A DNA stretch of 64,000 nt, taken from assembly GCF_000283155.1 (NCBI RefSeq), contig NW_004454182.1, forward strand, positions 4,887,623 to 4,951,622, read 5' to 3'. The DNA comes from Ceratotherium simum simum (lineage: Eukaryota > Chordata > Mammalia > Perissodactyla > Rhinocerotidae). The notes under the pieces are model-generated. The model saw only the letters and a list, made by a program, of their open reading frames with translations. It was not told the DNA's origin and did no database searches. The translations under genes were made by a program, and so were the position numbers. Position 1 is the first letter of the stretch. Each line of letters opens with the position of its first letter. Positions 1 through 11,682 of this stretch are shown here, piece by piece.

Positions 1-1125
1 CCAAAACATAGAGTCTTGGTTTGGAATTTCTTGTTTGGTCCTCTTCTCTGATTAGACATGGGGTGACTATAGCTTGGCTCAAACTGGTCATTTCCATTTC
101 CTCTGTTTTACCTAGTACCCAGTGTTGTGTCATATAAAAGGTAAAGAGAGACATTGAGATTGTGACCTAGAGATGTGCCCGAATCAGCTGAGAATGTTAG
201 GTCAAAAACATAGTTGTCAATTCAAGGAACCAGATAGACTGAAATTGGAGCTGCAATGTGTTTGGATTGGTGAAATTAGAAAGCTAAGAGTGACAAGTGA
301 AGAAGAAGGCAAAGGAGAAGAGGTTAGAGGATTCTGTAGATCAAGAAATGATAGCTTTTAAGTAGTCCCAGGATGAGCTTAAATGATTTGGACAACTTTA
401 CTTGTAGGTGTTAGAAAGGAGAAATGTGGGTAGCTCTTGAGTTCACTGAGGTCAAGGAGAGGGTTATAGAAAATCTCAAAGATACTGTTTCCCTTGTACC
501 TAGGAAAAAATATCCCCTGGGAAATAAATGAATTGCCATCTGAACCTATCATTGTTCTTCCTCAATGGCCACTGGACACAAACAAAACTGTCCTATATTT
601 TTCCTCATAATTTATAACAACTGGACATTCTTTTTAGACTTCTCATTCTTAGGAAATATTCCCCTGTGAATTTTTTAGGAATAAACCGAAGTTACATCAT
701 TGATAGTGAAGTGACTATTTGTCAATCATATCAATTCTCAAATGCTAAGTGACTATGAATTGCATGTGAAAAGAATTTTATTTTTCTTTCTTTGTGGTTT
801 TGTGATAAAATTACATATCCAGAAGGATATTGCTTATTTTTTTAAACACTATAAAAGTATTCTGCCAGGCACCTCAATAAATATTTTTCTTCATAATACT
901 ACTTTCAACTTATAGAAATTTTGAGAAAAATCTGATAAAAATACATCTGTTCAGATTTACACATTTTTACAATTTAGTGTCTTAATATACTATGACTCCC
1001 ACTGGTCATGAAGGCAGTCAGTGCCAAAATATTTCTAAATCACTAATAAAAATGGTTGTTCAGAGTGAAAGGTGTGCACTCAATATAGCGTGTCTAGCCA
1101 ACCTGAGGAAGGAAAGATAATACGA
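1..1125. other. Unassigned sequence, no gene seen
   Basis: AT-rich sequence without a recognisable repeat, splice-bounded open frame or RNA gene. A 62-codon frame at 173-361 has no splice context and no familiar protein motif, so it is not called. Confidence 0.6.
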
Positions 1126-1129
1126 ACCT

Positions 1130-2165
1130 TGGCCCAAGATTTCTACCTCCTTCTCCATTAACTCCCACACTTTTATTCTCACCAGCTGCAATCTCTCATT
1201 CATCACGTGTTGTTTCCATTTTCTATCTCAGTAAACTTGGATCTCCTTCCTCATAAATATACATATATCTTCATTTCATTCTGTAATCTTGCCCTTCCTC
1301 GCATTCTCCACCCTTCTCACAGGAGTGAACTATCATCTTAGCTGCACTTCCTTACTGCCCACTTTTTCCTTAATTCGCAATCTTGCTTTTGTCCTCGCTG
1401 CCATTTTGAATTCTACACACAAAAGTCACCCATGACATCCACCTCTCCTTTGGCCATTTCCAGCCTTGATTTTTCTTGTCCTCCCCAGTATTTGACTCTT
1501 TTGATAAGCCTTCCTACTGAAGCTTTCTCCTTTGTTGGTCATAATGAGGATGCTACATTTTCTAGTTTTCCTCCTACTTTTATTGGCAACTATGTCTCTC
1601 CCTAATTGTGTGCTTCTTCTTCCTACCTAGCCCATGTGGAATATTTCCCGAATTAAAACCTAAACTCCTCTCTTTTCCTTTCCTCTCCTCTCCTTACAGT
1701 TCTCACCTACTCCTATGACTCTTTGTATCGTCTAATATGTAACTTTCAAATTTTTACATCTGGCCACCATCTCTCTCCAGATCTCTAGGTTTGCATTTCC
1801 AAAGGTCTGGATTCTATCTTCTACCTCCACCCATTCCTTCTTCTATGATTCTAATATAGGCTCCTGTCACCTCACATCAGATTAATTAACAATTTCTCCA
1901 ATTCATGTCCTTTGTAATTTTTTCGTGCTCTAATCCATTCTGTGTACCATAACCCGATTATTGCCCCTAAACTATTTAAATTATGTCAATCTGCTACTCA
2001 GAAATGTTCAGTGCCTCCATACAGCTTAAAATTTTAGAATCCTAACCTTGCTTTCAAAGCTTTTTGTAGTGTGACCCCCATCTACCTTTATTACCTTGTC
2101 TTCAAGTACTCACCTTCACTGATAATTTCTTTAACTTTTTCCAGAACACTTCTGGTACTTTATAG
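1130..2165 (+). mobile_element. LINE L2 (CR1-like) relic, ORF2 region
   Basis: Pyrimidine-rich text reads like the L2 ORF2 sense strand. Near 1430 it runs from 'CATGACATCCACCTCTCC' through 'TTTTCCTCCTAC' near 1570. Around 2000-2100 it carries the later block with 'CAGTGCCTCCATACAGCTTA' and 'TGTGACCCCCATCTACC'. The order of blocks matches L2, with internal deletions. It is a dead, diverged copy with no surviving reading frame. The exact ends are uncertain. Confidence 0.65.
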
Positions 2166-5100
2166 ATCTTGGAATACTATGTCAATATCTGCAATGAATT
2201 AAATACAAAGGTAATAACTTCATCAAGATGAATTTTTATTATACAGGTCGTTCCCTGCAAACAATAAGTCCATGAGGTACAAAATAGACATCTGTTGAAC
2301 TGTTGATAATATTTCCCTCTACTAACTCTGAGGTTGTTCAACCAAAAAATTGAAGGCCTTTCTGTTCCTCTCTCACTTTCATAGTCCTGCACTTATTTAA
2401 AGTTTACTAAAATAGGAAATAATATACTTGTGTACAATTCTTGGGCTGTCATTTTATAAGTTGACATTTATACACAAAGAAAGAATTTTAAGGATTACTA
2501 AACTTTGCCTAAGAAATCTCATTTTCTCTCTGGAATATAGGAGAAACTACAAAGTCCTTTAGTGCCAAAAGCCAACAGAGCCAAAGTTATTCACAGCTGT
2601 TAAAAGACAGAACAAAAATTTCTCAGGAAACATAAGAAAGGGTTCTTTGGTAGTCTACCTACAGAAGCCAGCTAGTCAGAAGAAATATTTAGAAGTCGAA
2701 AGCCAGTATCTTTATTATAAACAATTACTAGCCAATTAGCGTATTGATGTGCTTGTGTGTTACTATGTTGAGCTTTTTTTTAAGAATGGTTATGTTTTAA
2801 ACCTTTCTGCTCCAATTGCAATATGGTAAAAGGGTAAATAGGAGAATATTAAGACTTGTTATTCACAAAATTCAATTTGGAATGACAAATCTTCCATTCT
2901 TAGATAATGACTCTAAAACTAAATTGTATGGGCTGAGAAAATAGGTATACTCATTTGAAAGCAGCAGTATTTGTTTGCAAGAAAATACAAAGAGCATATG
3001 CCTTGCATGCCAGTAAGACATTTATGAAGCAGATGAAAGTATTGTTGTGAATTTTACTCAATGCACCAATTAAATAAGGGAAGAAGAAAACTTGACAATT
3101 TAAAAAATATAGACTATCGGTATTGTAATTCAACATGTTTTATAAATGTTAGAGACCTAATGAATTTGATTAAAGCAGTTTAATTAAGGTATAGTCTGCT
3201 GTGTTGCAACCCCCTTCCAGACAAAATAGCTCGGTGAACAGGTAGTACGTCCCCAGTGAACTGTGAATATCAAAGTCGGGGAAAATTCTTCATTTTAATG
3301 AGCTGCATTTTCTGAGCCCAGACCTCTCCCCTGACAGGGTAGCTGCAGGAGGCAAAAATGAAAGTAGTTGTTTTCCTTTGAGACATTCGACTGCTAAATG
3401 CTGTGGATGCCAGAAATTAAAATAGTGGCGTTGAGATTCTTTATGTCTGCTCTGTCTTGCACTTGCCCTTGAGCTGGAAACTATTGTTAAAGGAAAAGCC
3501 CTACAATTAAGAACGTTATTTTCATATTTAGGACACAATTAGTCCTCTTCTGAATATTATGAAGCATTCAAACTATCATAACCCATTCCCTTTATAAAAG
3601 TTATATTCTCATATAAAAACAACCCTATATAAATACAAATATTTAAACCAGATAGAGTGTCTTTCCATTGATTAATGGTTAGATTTGTAATGTGAATACT
3701 CTTTACAACCCGAGAACAAAAAATTGCACTTCTTTCACTGTTTAGGAAATTCACATGTCATGAAAGATTGTTATTTTCTGAATAGATGCCATTAAATATA
3801 GTCGAAAAAGAATCATTCAGTATTTTATAGTATTTTTCACTTTCTTTAAATAAGTTAGAATGTGGTAATCAGAAATTAAGTGTAGCCATTCTGGTAGTTA
3901 TTTAAAAAATATTACTCATGGTATTGAAGAATATGGAAACCAGATATCCAATCATATGATAACTGTTAATACTCAACTCTTTGAATAGTTATCATCTAGA
4001 TGCAAACACTAGTACCAAACACCACCAAGAAATTATCAGTTGGCAAGGAAAGGGAACCTTAAGTAATTATACTTGATTTCAATAAACATGTCATGAAAGT
4101 TGGAAGGAAAACTAAACACAATTTCAAAGAAGTACATTCCAAAGAAATAAGCATAATTACCTCCGTTAGTTAAAGGCTCATAGAGTGCTTCTGGATTTGC
4201 TCCAAGGTACATGTTGCTGTCCAGACCCAGGACAGCAGTTCACGGCAACCATTTCGGGGAAAAATAAAACCAAACCAAAACACATGCACAATGATTTATA
4301 GCTTCTAACATTAAAGTACTGAAATTGATTGCAGTTTCTTCAGAATTCTCGACTTGAACTGCTTTTCTATTCAGATTGTCTGGCTTATAAACCTACAAAT
4401 TAATTGTATTCTACTTTAGCATGAAATTTTCTTAACATTCTATAAATACAAATCTCTCAACTTACTACTGTGTAAAATTAATGTATGCTACTGTGATTTT
4501 GTACTAAACATGTTAAATCCTACATGAAGAATGTTCATTCTCTTTTCTCTTCCGTAATCTCAATAATATACCCTGTGTGCCTTTCTGTTGTTTACTAAAA
4601 TCAAATGGACAAGTAATTATAGATTCATGGGCTATCTTCTAATCTAGGCTACCAGAGTTGCACAGTCACAAATACAGTGTTTCATGTTGTCAAGAGTGCT
4701 GCCACTTTAAGAAGTTATTATCTAGTCTCCGGTATTGACAATGTCTCCAAGTCACTTGGGAATCACCAGCATTGGTTGGATGTTAACAGGATAACCAGGA
4801 AGGCAAAAATAGGCTACAGTCTTACCACAGTATTACAGAGTAATACCACAGTACACCCTTGTTTTGAAAAACTGATTCATTATAAAGGTATTTGAATTTA
4901 TTGAGCCATATATAGTTTGAGTGCACATGACCAGGGTTAATTTGCTCATTAAAAGTTAGACTAGCAGTGTCCTCTGTATGTGATCAGAATATCTATGACA
5001 TTTCAGATAATGTTTAGTCTAGAATTGTTTTTCTGAAAGACTGATCTTAAATATGAAATCCTGATTTGATGGTAATAGCAGTACTGAAATACTCATAATT

Positions 5101-6340
5101 TTTTGCAGGTACCCTTATTTATAATCGAGACATGTACGCCTGTTCCTGATATGTGTTACATATTGTATGATAAATTTAATAAAATGAGTCATTTTACTGT
5201 TCATTAGTACTTTCAAGGAAGGAAAGTCAGCATTAGCAGTTCCCAAGAAGCATACAGGATGAAATGAATTGCTATGAAAAATAACGTGAGGGCACTCAAC
5301 TGTAGTAACTCCAGGGTTTTTTAAAGAGTAGAGTGGTGAATGGTGGTTGTAGGGATTTGTATTTGAAGTATATGTAACTGTATCTTCTCTTTTTTCTTTT
5401 TCTTTGTAGTTTCAAAAGATGTATTTTACCAAAATATATAGGAGTTTTTAAACAATAATAACATGGTGTATTTTGCATGTCACTCTATGCAGAATAGATA
5501 CTCAACACACGTGTTTAAATAAATGCGTAATTGCTTTGAATAATGAATATATATTTGTTAGGTATTGCTCAGATATTAAAAACAATTAAAATTTAAAGAT
5601 TTTATTCATCTGCACTGACACTTTGCAAAATATTTACTAAATTCAATTTTTCGATATGGAGTCCAAAATAAAATATTTGCCGTCTCTCACTTCACTATGA
5701 TTTCTTAAAAAGAAATTATGCCTTATAATTAATTCTTATCATCTTATTTAAATCTGTTTTTTCTGCTCTTTTTTCAAACATAATTCTTTTAGATGTTTGC
5801 CAATTTCTGTGTTTGCCTCTTTTCTTTTTCTATCTTTACTTTTCTGCATGCGTTTTTCGTATAGCAAATATTTATCAGGTTTCCACATTTTAAAAGATTG
5901 AACAGATGGTAGTTCCTTAGGGAATCAAAATAAGGTATTATCTGATGATCTTACAAGCTATTACCCTATTATTTTTCTGTGGCTTGATTACATCTTGTTA
6001 CAGATTATAGTTGCACAAATAATACACACTGATTCAAACCAACCAACAATAGTCACGTTCATTCTAGAAGCTAAAATTCAAGTTAAAAAAGTGCTTTCCT
6101 TTTAAGAGCATAATTTTTGCACCAAAACTGCCTACCAGGCAGAGGCACACTTTTGAAAATCCATGTATCTTCTCTAGAAAAACATAATAATGGACAACAA
6201 AAACAAAACATCAAAAAACAAATAAATAAACAAAAAACACCTTTGGGCCTTATTATGGCAAATATTTCTGATATCTGAGAAAACATTACAATAACACATT
6301 TTGTATATGGTAGCAGTATAAAAATATCTGTAATGTAAAT
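2166..6340. other. Unassigned AT-rich sequence
   Basis: No gene or confident repeat is seen over about 4.2 kb. Several 60-82 codon frames occur, mostly on the minus strand, but none has splice sites or a known motif. The stretch at 3180-3540 is richer in GC and lower in repeats than its surroundings and may be conserved non-coding DNA. That is a guess from composition only. Confidence 0.5.
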
Positions 6341-6344
6341 ACAG

Positions 6345-6590
6345 CTTCGATGGTAAAGAGTAACCAGATTTCCTAAGTTTGAATTACAGCCCTACCAGTT
6401 ATTTATTATATGACACTGGTCAAGTTGATACTAATTATTATTCTCAATTTCTTCATCTGTTAAATGAGGCTAATAAAAGTACCTACTTTATAGAGCCCTT
6501 GTATGGATTAAATAAAGGAGGGCATATAAAATGCTCAGCATGTTGCCTGGCTTGTAATTAGCATTTAATTAATATGAACTATATTACATT
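6345..6590 (+). mobile_element. SINE MIR
   Basis: The block order fits MIR: a 'GGTAAAGAGTAACCAGAT'-like start, a tRNA-like 'TTTGAATTACAGCCC' B-box region, the core 'TTTCTTCATCTGTTAAATGA', then 'GGATTAAATAA' and the tail 'GCTCAGCATGTTGCCTGGC'. It is diverged but nearly full length. Confidence 0.8.
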
Positions 6591-7054
6591 CATTGAATTA
6601 TATGCAGTTGAGTTTCTTCTATAATTAACTCGATATATATTTCATGGAAAATAGTTGAAATAGTCCCTAAATAGACTAAAAATGCTTGTCCCCAATACTA
6701 AAAATATTATGTAGTTTAGCCCTTGCATGTATGAAGGAAAACAACATGCAGTTATTCATTATTTTGAATTAGGATTTTGACTCATCTCCTTGATAATTTG
6801 CTAGGAGGCCAGTAAAATCAAGTGTATGTACTCTACCATATTTTTCTTTCAATTCTGCCTCAACACACACACCCCTGAGAACTGTGTATATAATTTAGTA
6901 ATTTATAATCATCACAAAGGGTAGAGAGTAGAATTGTGAGCATCTTCAGTGGTGTCAAGGATCTAGAACTGTGGACATACCCAAAGGACGAGGATCTAGT
7001 CATGCATTTTCACTGATTCTCTTCAGGAGCGTGATCTATTTACTTGGTTTCTCT
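6591..7054. other. Unassigned sequence
   Basis: AT-rich sequence between the MIR and the ERE, with no recognised feature. Confidence 0.5.
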
Positions 7055-7069
7055 GTTTTCAAATTTTTA

Positions 7070-7345
7070 TTTTTTTTACTTTTGTTTGTTTTTTGTTTTT
7101 GCTTTCATGAGGAAGATTGGCCCTGAGCTAACATCTGTTACCCATCTTCCTCTTTGTGCTTGAGGAAGGTTGTCACTGAGCTAACATCTGTGCCAATCTT
7201 TCCCTATTTTACATGTGAGACGGACGACGCCACAGCACTTGATGAGCAGTGTGTGGGTCTGCGCCTGGGATCTGAACCTGTGAACCCCAGGCCGCCAAGG
7301 CAGAGTGTGCAAACTTAATCACTTTGCCATCGGGCCGGCAACCAC
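7070..7345 (-). mobile_element. ERE SINE (equine tRNA-derived)
   Basis: The reverse complement of an ERE. A T-rich tail leads to 'GAGGAAGATTGGCCCTGAGC', followed by the 'GAGCTAACATCTGTGCCAAT' body and the tRNA-like end, which closes with 'CATCGGGCCGGC'. A perfect 15-bp target-site duplication (GTTTTCAAATTTTTA) flanks it at 7055-7069 and 7346-7360, which fixes the insertion limits. Confidence 0.93.
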
Positions 7346-7360
7346 GTTTTCAAATTTTTA

Positions 7361-8079
7361 ATTAGGAAATGAGGGGTAATCGTTTAATCTTGATTAACGT
7401 TACAGAAGTACTGTATTTCTTGATACTTGAGTCTACTCTAAATTAATCTGCACCTCAAGAATTAAAGAAAACAAATAAAAGTGAAAACCTAGTGTATAGA
7501 TCACATAAATAGCCTCCACATAAATATTGTTCACTTTGCTTCACTTAAGAATGGCTGGAATATGGTGAGAAGGCTCCAGTGTAGATCCTATGGGCTGAGA
7601 ACTTGACCAGAGATAACGTAGCAAGTCAACTCAATGAACCAAGACTTGTGGAAGTGTGGTATGGGATAATGTGGACAAGCGTGGAACTGTCAAAACAACA
7701 GCAGAAGAAATAGAAATGTGGAATTTGGACATGACATGCCCAGTATTTTTTCCTCTCTGTAGTTCTTATTTGTCAATAAAAATTTTGGAGGAATTATTTT
7801 AAAAGAAAATTTAAAAAATGTCAATATGTTAGCAAGAGAAAGAAAGAAAAACAGAAAAGAAGAAATGGAAAAGGAAGGAAAGTTGATTTGTTTATTTGGT
7901 TTTCTTTTTAAGGTTGCATAAAGACAGGAAGAATGTCTAAAAGTATTTTGAAAGAAAGACCTTTCTTCATGTGTGGAATGAATGAAAGAAAGAAGAAATT
8001 AAGCTAGATGATCTGTAGATGGGCATGCTGCTTTAATATGCTATTATTCTAAGAAGATACCAAGAAGATGTTGAAACTT
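7361..8079. other. Unassigned sequence with an A/G-rich patch
   Basis: No gene or named repeat. A simple purine-rich patch (AAAG and GAAA runs) lies at about 7800-7880. Confidence 0.5.
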
Positions 8080-8092
8080 AAGTGCTTGTGTG

Positions 8093-8390
8093 GGGCCGGC
8101 CCGTGGCTTAGCGGTTAAGGGCGCGCGCTCCACTACTGGCGGCCCGGGTTCGGATACCGGGCGCGCACCAACGCACCGCTTCTCCGGCCATGCTGAGGCC
8201 GCGTCCCACATACAGCAACTAGAAGGATGTGCAACTAAGACATATAACTATCTACTGGGGCTTTGGGGGAAAAAAAAAACGAGGAGGATTGGCAATAGAT
8301 GTTAGCTCAGAGCCAGTCTTCCTCAGCAAAAAGAGGAGGATTAGCACGGATGTTAGCTCTGGGCTGATCTTCCTCACAAAAAAAAAAAAA
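8093..8390 (+). mobile_element. ERE1-type SINE, young-looking copy
   Basis: A full-length ERE1-like element. It begins GGGGCCGGCCCGTGGC, has an A box (TGGCTTAGCGG) and a B box (GGTTCGGATAC), then the 'CAGCAACTAGAAGGATGTGC' body and an A-run tail. A 13-bp duplication (AAGTGCTTGTGTG) at 8080-8092 and 8390-8402 flanks it. Many CpGs in the tRNA-like head are intact, which suggests recent insertion. Open frames across it are by-products of the repeat. Confidence 0.95.
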
Positions 8391-8397
8391 AGTGCTT

Positions 8398-8420
8398 GTG
8401 TGTTTGTGTGTGTGTGTGTG
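8398..8420. repeat. (TG)n microsatellite
   Basis: A short TG run, imperfect at its left end, begins inside the 3' target duplication of the adjacent ERE. Confidence 0.8.
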
Positions 8421-8935
8421 TTCCTCCTTCAGAAAGTGTAAAAATAGCTTTGCAACAAGAAAGTCTATGGAAGGGACCATGATCATTAATTCAATTAGAA
8501 TGACCTATGAAGATATGTTGTCTTAAATTCAAATCCCATAAATCAAGTAGCTTCAAAGCAATAGAAAGTTAGAGTTGACTTTAGAAGCAACACCAAGAGA
8601 AAAGGAACTAGAAGTATAAAGAAACTGTGCCATTCTCTTTAGCAAGTCAAGGATAAAGGTATTTATTTCTTTTCCTCAGCATAGCAGTGCATGTAGAAAA
8701 TTTAGTGATCTGATTTGTAATATTTTTTCTATTTTAGCACTTTTAGTTAAAAACAGAAAGTGAGTTTAGGATTTTGCATAGTGTAACATAAAATAAAACT
8801 GGCAACGTCAGAATGAAGTTAGCCGCTTAGAGTCAAAGAAGGGATTTAACTGGCATGGGACTCCTCCACGCTATCTACATATGTGATTCCACAAACTATT
8901 TTAAAAAAATGAACATGTGGTAAGGAACATTATTT
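8421..8935. other. Unassigned sequence
   Basis: No recognised repeat or coding signal. Confidence 0.5.
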
Positions 8936-10140
8936 TGTTATGGAGAACAGTGCTTCCTGAAAAAAAGAGACTCACACGTAACCTTGGTGAGGAAAAAGAC
9001 CACTCCTGTGCAAACTCAAGTGCATATCCTCATAATACAGGTGAAGAAGGCCCAGCTGGGATAGATTCCAGGGTTCAAAATAAAAAGGGGAAGAGAGATA
9101 AGAAAGTGGTAACACCTGCCCCAGTGAAGGCAGGGAAGTCTCCTCCCGGGGATGGAGAGGAGGGGAGGAGTGGAGCAGGGGTTTCAGAGAGAGAAGGGAA
9201 ATAAAGGCGATGGATGTCCAGTGATGGCGACGGAAAAAAGGAGAAGGAAACCCCAAGGAAGCTTGGGATGAACGGGGTTTCAGTAAGAAAACAGCAGGGA
9301 AACAAATTTTTAAACCCTTGAAGAAAAAAAAAGGAATCAGAAAATACTGACTTCGGAAGAAGTTTTATCTGAAATCTATAGAACACAAAGGGAAGATGGA
9401 GGGAAGAACGTTGAGAAATTAATGGAGGAGATGATTAAAGAATTACAAGGCCAGTGTGGCCAGAACTGAAGTGTAAGAAAAAAGAACACAAGAAAGAGGA
9501 TGTAACACAGAACTTGAGATCAGGGGAAGAGTTAGAACATAAGGAATCAAAGGGGGGAAAGAAGAGGAATTTAAAAAATCCTCAGACGGATAAATACAGG
9601 AAGACAGAACTTAAGGGAGCAACGTAAAGCCAGTGGCATGAGAAGGAGGGTATGTGGGCTGAAGCAAGGGCTCCAATTAAAGAATGAAGAAGCAAATGAT
9701 GAAACACCAAAAGCAGCCTCTAAGAAGTACCTCGTGTGAATGACGTTTTTGAAGAAAAAGAAGATCTGACCGCTGATAGCTAAAAAGAGTTTTGAGATGT
9801 GCCTGAGGGTTGTTGTTTAAAAGGAAGATGTGGAGATGAATGTTGTTCTGCAAGCACAATGGAGAAGGAAGGGTTGACGATGCTATTTTTAAATAATTAG
9901 AGGGTACTCAACACTGGAGGCCACTGAACACAGATTATAAGAGTTTTGCTCAGGCATCTTCCATCAAAGGCTGGTAGGGTGCCATAAAGACAGATATCCC
10001 TAACTGGCTGGGGCACTTAAGAGAAATCATGGGACTTGCAACAGGAGGGAGCCGGCAAGGATGGTTTTCACATATGCACGAGAATCATGTTTTAGGATGA
10101 GGCAGAAGAGCAGTGTGCTGGATAAGAAATTTGGGGAGCC
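8936..10140 (+). other. Long purine-rich strand, origin unknown
   Basis: For about 1.2 kb the plus strand is dominated by A and G (GGAGAGGAGGGGAGGAG, AAGAAAAAGAAGA and the like), with C and T scarce. Translation gives lysine- and glutamate-rich strings, including a 95-codon frame at 8917-9204, but the frame breaks repeatedly and no family motif is seen. It may be a decayed retroelement body (L1 ORF1, HAL1 or an ERV gag region can be purine-rich) or simply a strand-asymmetric tract. I do not recognise it. Confidence 0.4.
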
Positions 10141-10424
10141 ATTATCCACTCCTCATTACATTCAAAAAGCACATGAGGAAAAGTAAATGTGATGTTAAAG
10201 GTGATGTATATATTGCTTAGTGCATGTCACTTCAGACCCCTTCAATTTTGTCAGCACATCAGTTAAGACCTATAAAAATCAGAGTAGGAAAAGACAGTAG
10301 CCTAAAACATTAAGGTACAAATTCCATAGCAACCCCTTCTGGATGCCCAGGGGACTCTCCTTCCTATGGGTGGGTGACATAATGAAAATGTGTAGGCTTC
10401 TGACAAAGCCCAAAATGACTACTG

Positions 10425-10600
10425 CCTGCATGTCTGACCTTGGTCAACTTATTCAATCTCTCTGAGTTTCTTAATCTGTAAAGTGGGTGTGAAAACACAT
10501 ATCATTGCCAGATTTTGTGAAGATTTAGAGATTATATATGCAGCATAAATTTTCTATTATGTAAGTGGTTTTCTACAAATATTATACCCTGCTCAAAATA
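10425..10600 (+). mobile_element. SINE MIR fragment
   Basis: The segment 'TGACCTTGGTCAACTTATTC', then 'TCTCTGAGTTTCTTAATCTG' and 'TAAAGTGGGTGTG' follows the MIR core and 3' half. The 5' tRNA-like head is missing or too diverged to see. Confidence 0.75.
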
Positions 10601-10659
10601 TGTAGTTTTATTATGTATGTTTAAAAATATATTGAGTGCTACCATGTCCCAGGCCTCTC

Positions 10660-10684
10660 CTGTGTGTGTGTGTATGTGCGTGTA
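10660..10684. repeat. (TG)n microsatellite
   Basis: A short, imperfect TG repeat, followed by a G/A-rich patch. Confidence 0.75.
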
Positions 10685-11038
10685 TTGGGAGAGAGGATGG
10701 AGGGAAGGAGGAGTTCACAAATATGAACAAATAGCTCCATTATAGATCAAAAGCCCCATTGAGTATATTTCTATCTGGAACCTTCTTGTTATTTCCTCAG
10801 GAAAATCCAACCATTATATTGGAATGAAAAATCCGAAGTACTATTATCTTTGGGAATTAAATTACTATAACTTTCTAAAGTTCCTAATCCAATGCCAGAA
10901 AGGGTTCAAATGCAGACTGAATGCTTTTTTGGGATAAAAGAAATTTTTGACAGGAATACCGAACCTAGGCCTCAACTTCCATACTTTTAGTAAATAGTTT
11001 TAGTAATGCCACCAAACATTCCACTCACGGGCACTCAC

Positions 11039-11128
11039 GAGCTTGGTTCCATGGAGGCTCGTACATTGTCAGCGTGAACTCATCCGCATTGATGTTGAGG
11101 TCATTCAACAATCGTATAGTTTGACTAT
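11039..11128 (-). CDS. Candidate protein-coding exon, 90 bp, product not recognised
   Basis: Read on the minus strand, a 90-bp block is open in exactly one frame. It is preceded by the acceptor TTTTAG and followed by the strong donor GTGAGTGC. Outside these sites the frame closes at once: a TAA lies just upstream and a TGA just downstream. The exon takes 2 bases of a codon, 29 full codons and 1 base, so it is symmetric and could be skipped in frame. The peptide includes NADEFTLTMYEPPW and uses varied, non-repetitive codons. Five CpGs survive in 90 bp, although the flanks are AT-rich. The polypyrimidine tract is weak. No similar second exon was found in the window, so the host gene would be a long minus-strand gene with introns larger than this region. 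I do not recognise the protein. Alternatives are a decayed exon, or a conserved non-coding block that is open by chance. Confidence 0.6.
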
Positions 11129-11209
11129 CTAAAATTTAATTCTCTGCATGAAAACCTGTGTGTGTTCATATTTTTTTCAGCATCATAGAAATAATAGACT
11201 AGGGTGTAC

Positions 11210-11335
11210 GTCCTGTTAAAGCAAAACAGGGTCTGCTTTTGCTCACTGTTTTATTCTCAACACATAGTAGCACACTGTTTTATTCCCTAACACAGAGTAC
11301 ATGGTCAATAAATATCGATTGAATGAGTGAGTAAT
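11210..11335 (+). mobile_element. LINE L2 3' end
   Basis: The pattern 'ACAGGGTCTGCTTTTGCTC', then 'CACAGAGTACATGGTCAATA' and a 'TTGAATGAGTGAG' terminal repeat is the typical L2 tail. It carries a partial tandem repeat of 'ACTGTTTTATTC' at about 11244 and 11274. Confidence 0.7.
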
Positions 11336-11494
11336 ACACAGAAGCATGCCGTATTCTCCACCATAATGAATAAATATAAAGAGGCATTGCTTTCAGCCTT
11401 GGTTGCTTTGAAGAACCTATGTAGGGCCTGAGGCACCCTGTTGGATGCATTTCTTTACGCTCTGATTTAACACAAAATCCAGAAACAATAAAGC

Positions 11495-11640
11495 CAGACT
11501 TAAAGCGGTAAATCTCAAATTTTATACGCACAGGCATCTCAGGAAAAACTAGTTAAAAATGCAGATTTCTCAAGAGATTGATCTAGTAGTTCTGAGGTAA
11601 AGCCCAGTAATCTACACTAATAAAAGAAGAGTTTCCAGGA
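11495..11640 (+). mobile_element. MER5-like hAT-Charlie DNA transposon
   Basis: The head 'GGTAAATCTCAAATTTTA' resembles the hAT terminus. It is followed by 'AGTTAAAAATGCAGATTTCT' and 'GTAGTTCTGAGGTAAAGCCC', the usual MER5 order. It is non-autonomous, diverged and has no coding content. Confidence 0.7.
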
Positions 11641-11647
11641 AACAGAA

Positions 11648-11682
11648 TTGATTTCTTACCATGCTACATGGTAAGAAATCAA
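11648..11682. repeat. Perfect hairpin: 16-bp stem, 3-nt loop
   Basis: The arm at 11648-11663 (TTGATTTCTTACCATG) is the exact reverse complement of 11667-11682, with CTA between them. No transcription unit or terminator context is apparent. A fold-back template switch is the simplest explanation. Confidence 0.9.

Noticed and set aside
3290..3538. 82-codon minus-strand frame in a more GC-rich block
   Set aside because: No splice sites or motif. Composition alone does not support coding.
8090..8441. Overlapping 70-71 codon frames with arginine- and glycine-rich text
   Set aside because: Translation of an ERE SINE. Similar peptides recur at other ERE copies (44681, 61753, 62744).
11031..11038. 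A second GTGAGT just downstream of the exon donor (rc of CACTCAC at 11022-11028)
   Set aside because: Using it would read through the in-frame TGA, so the upstream donor is preferred.
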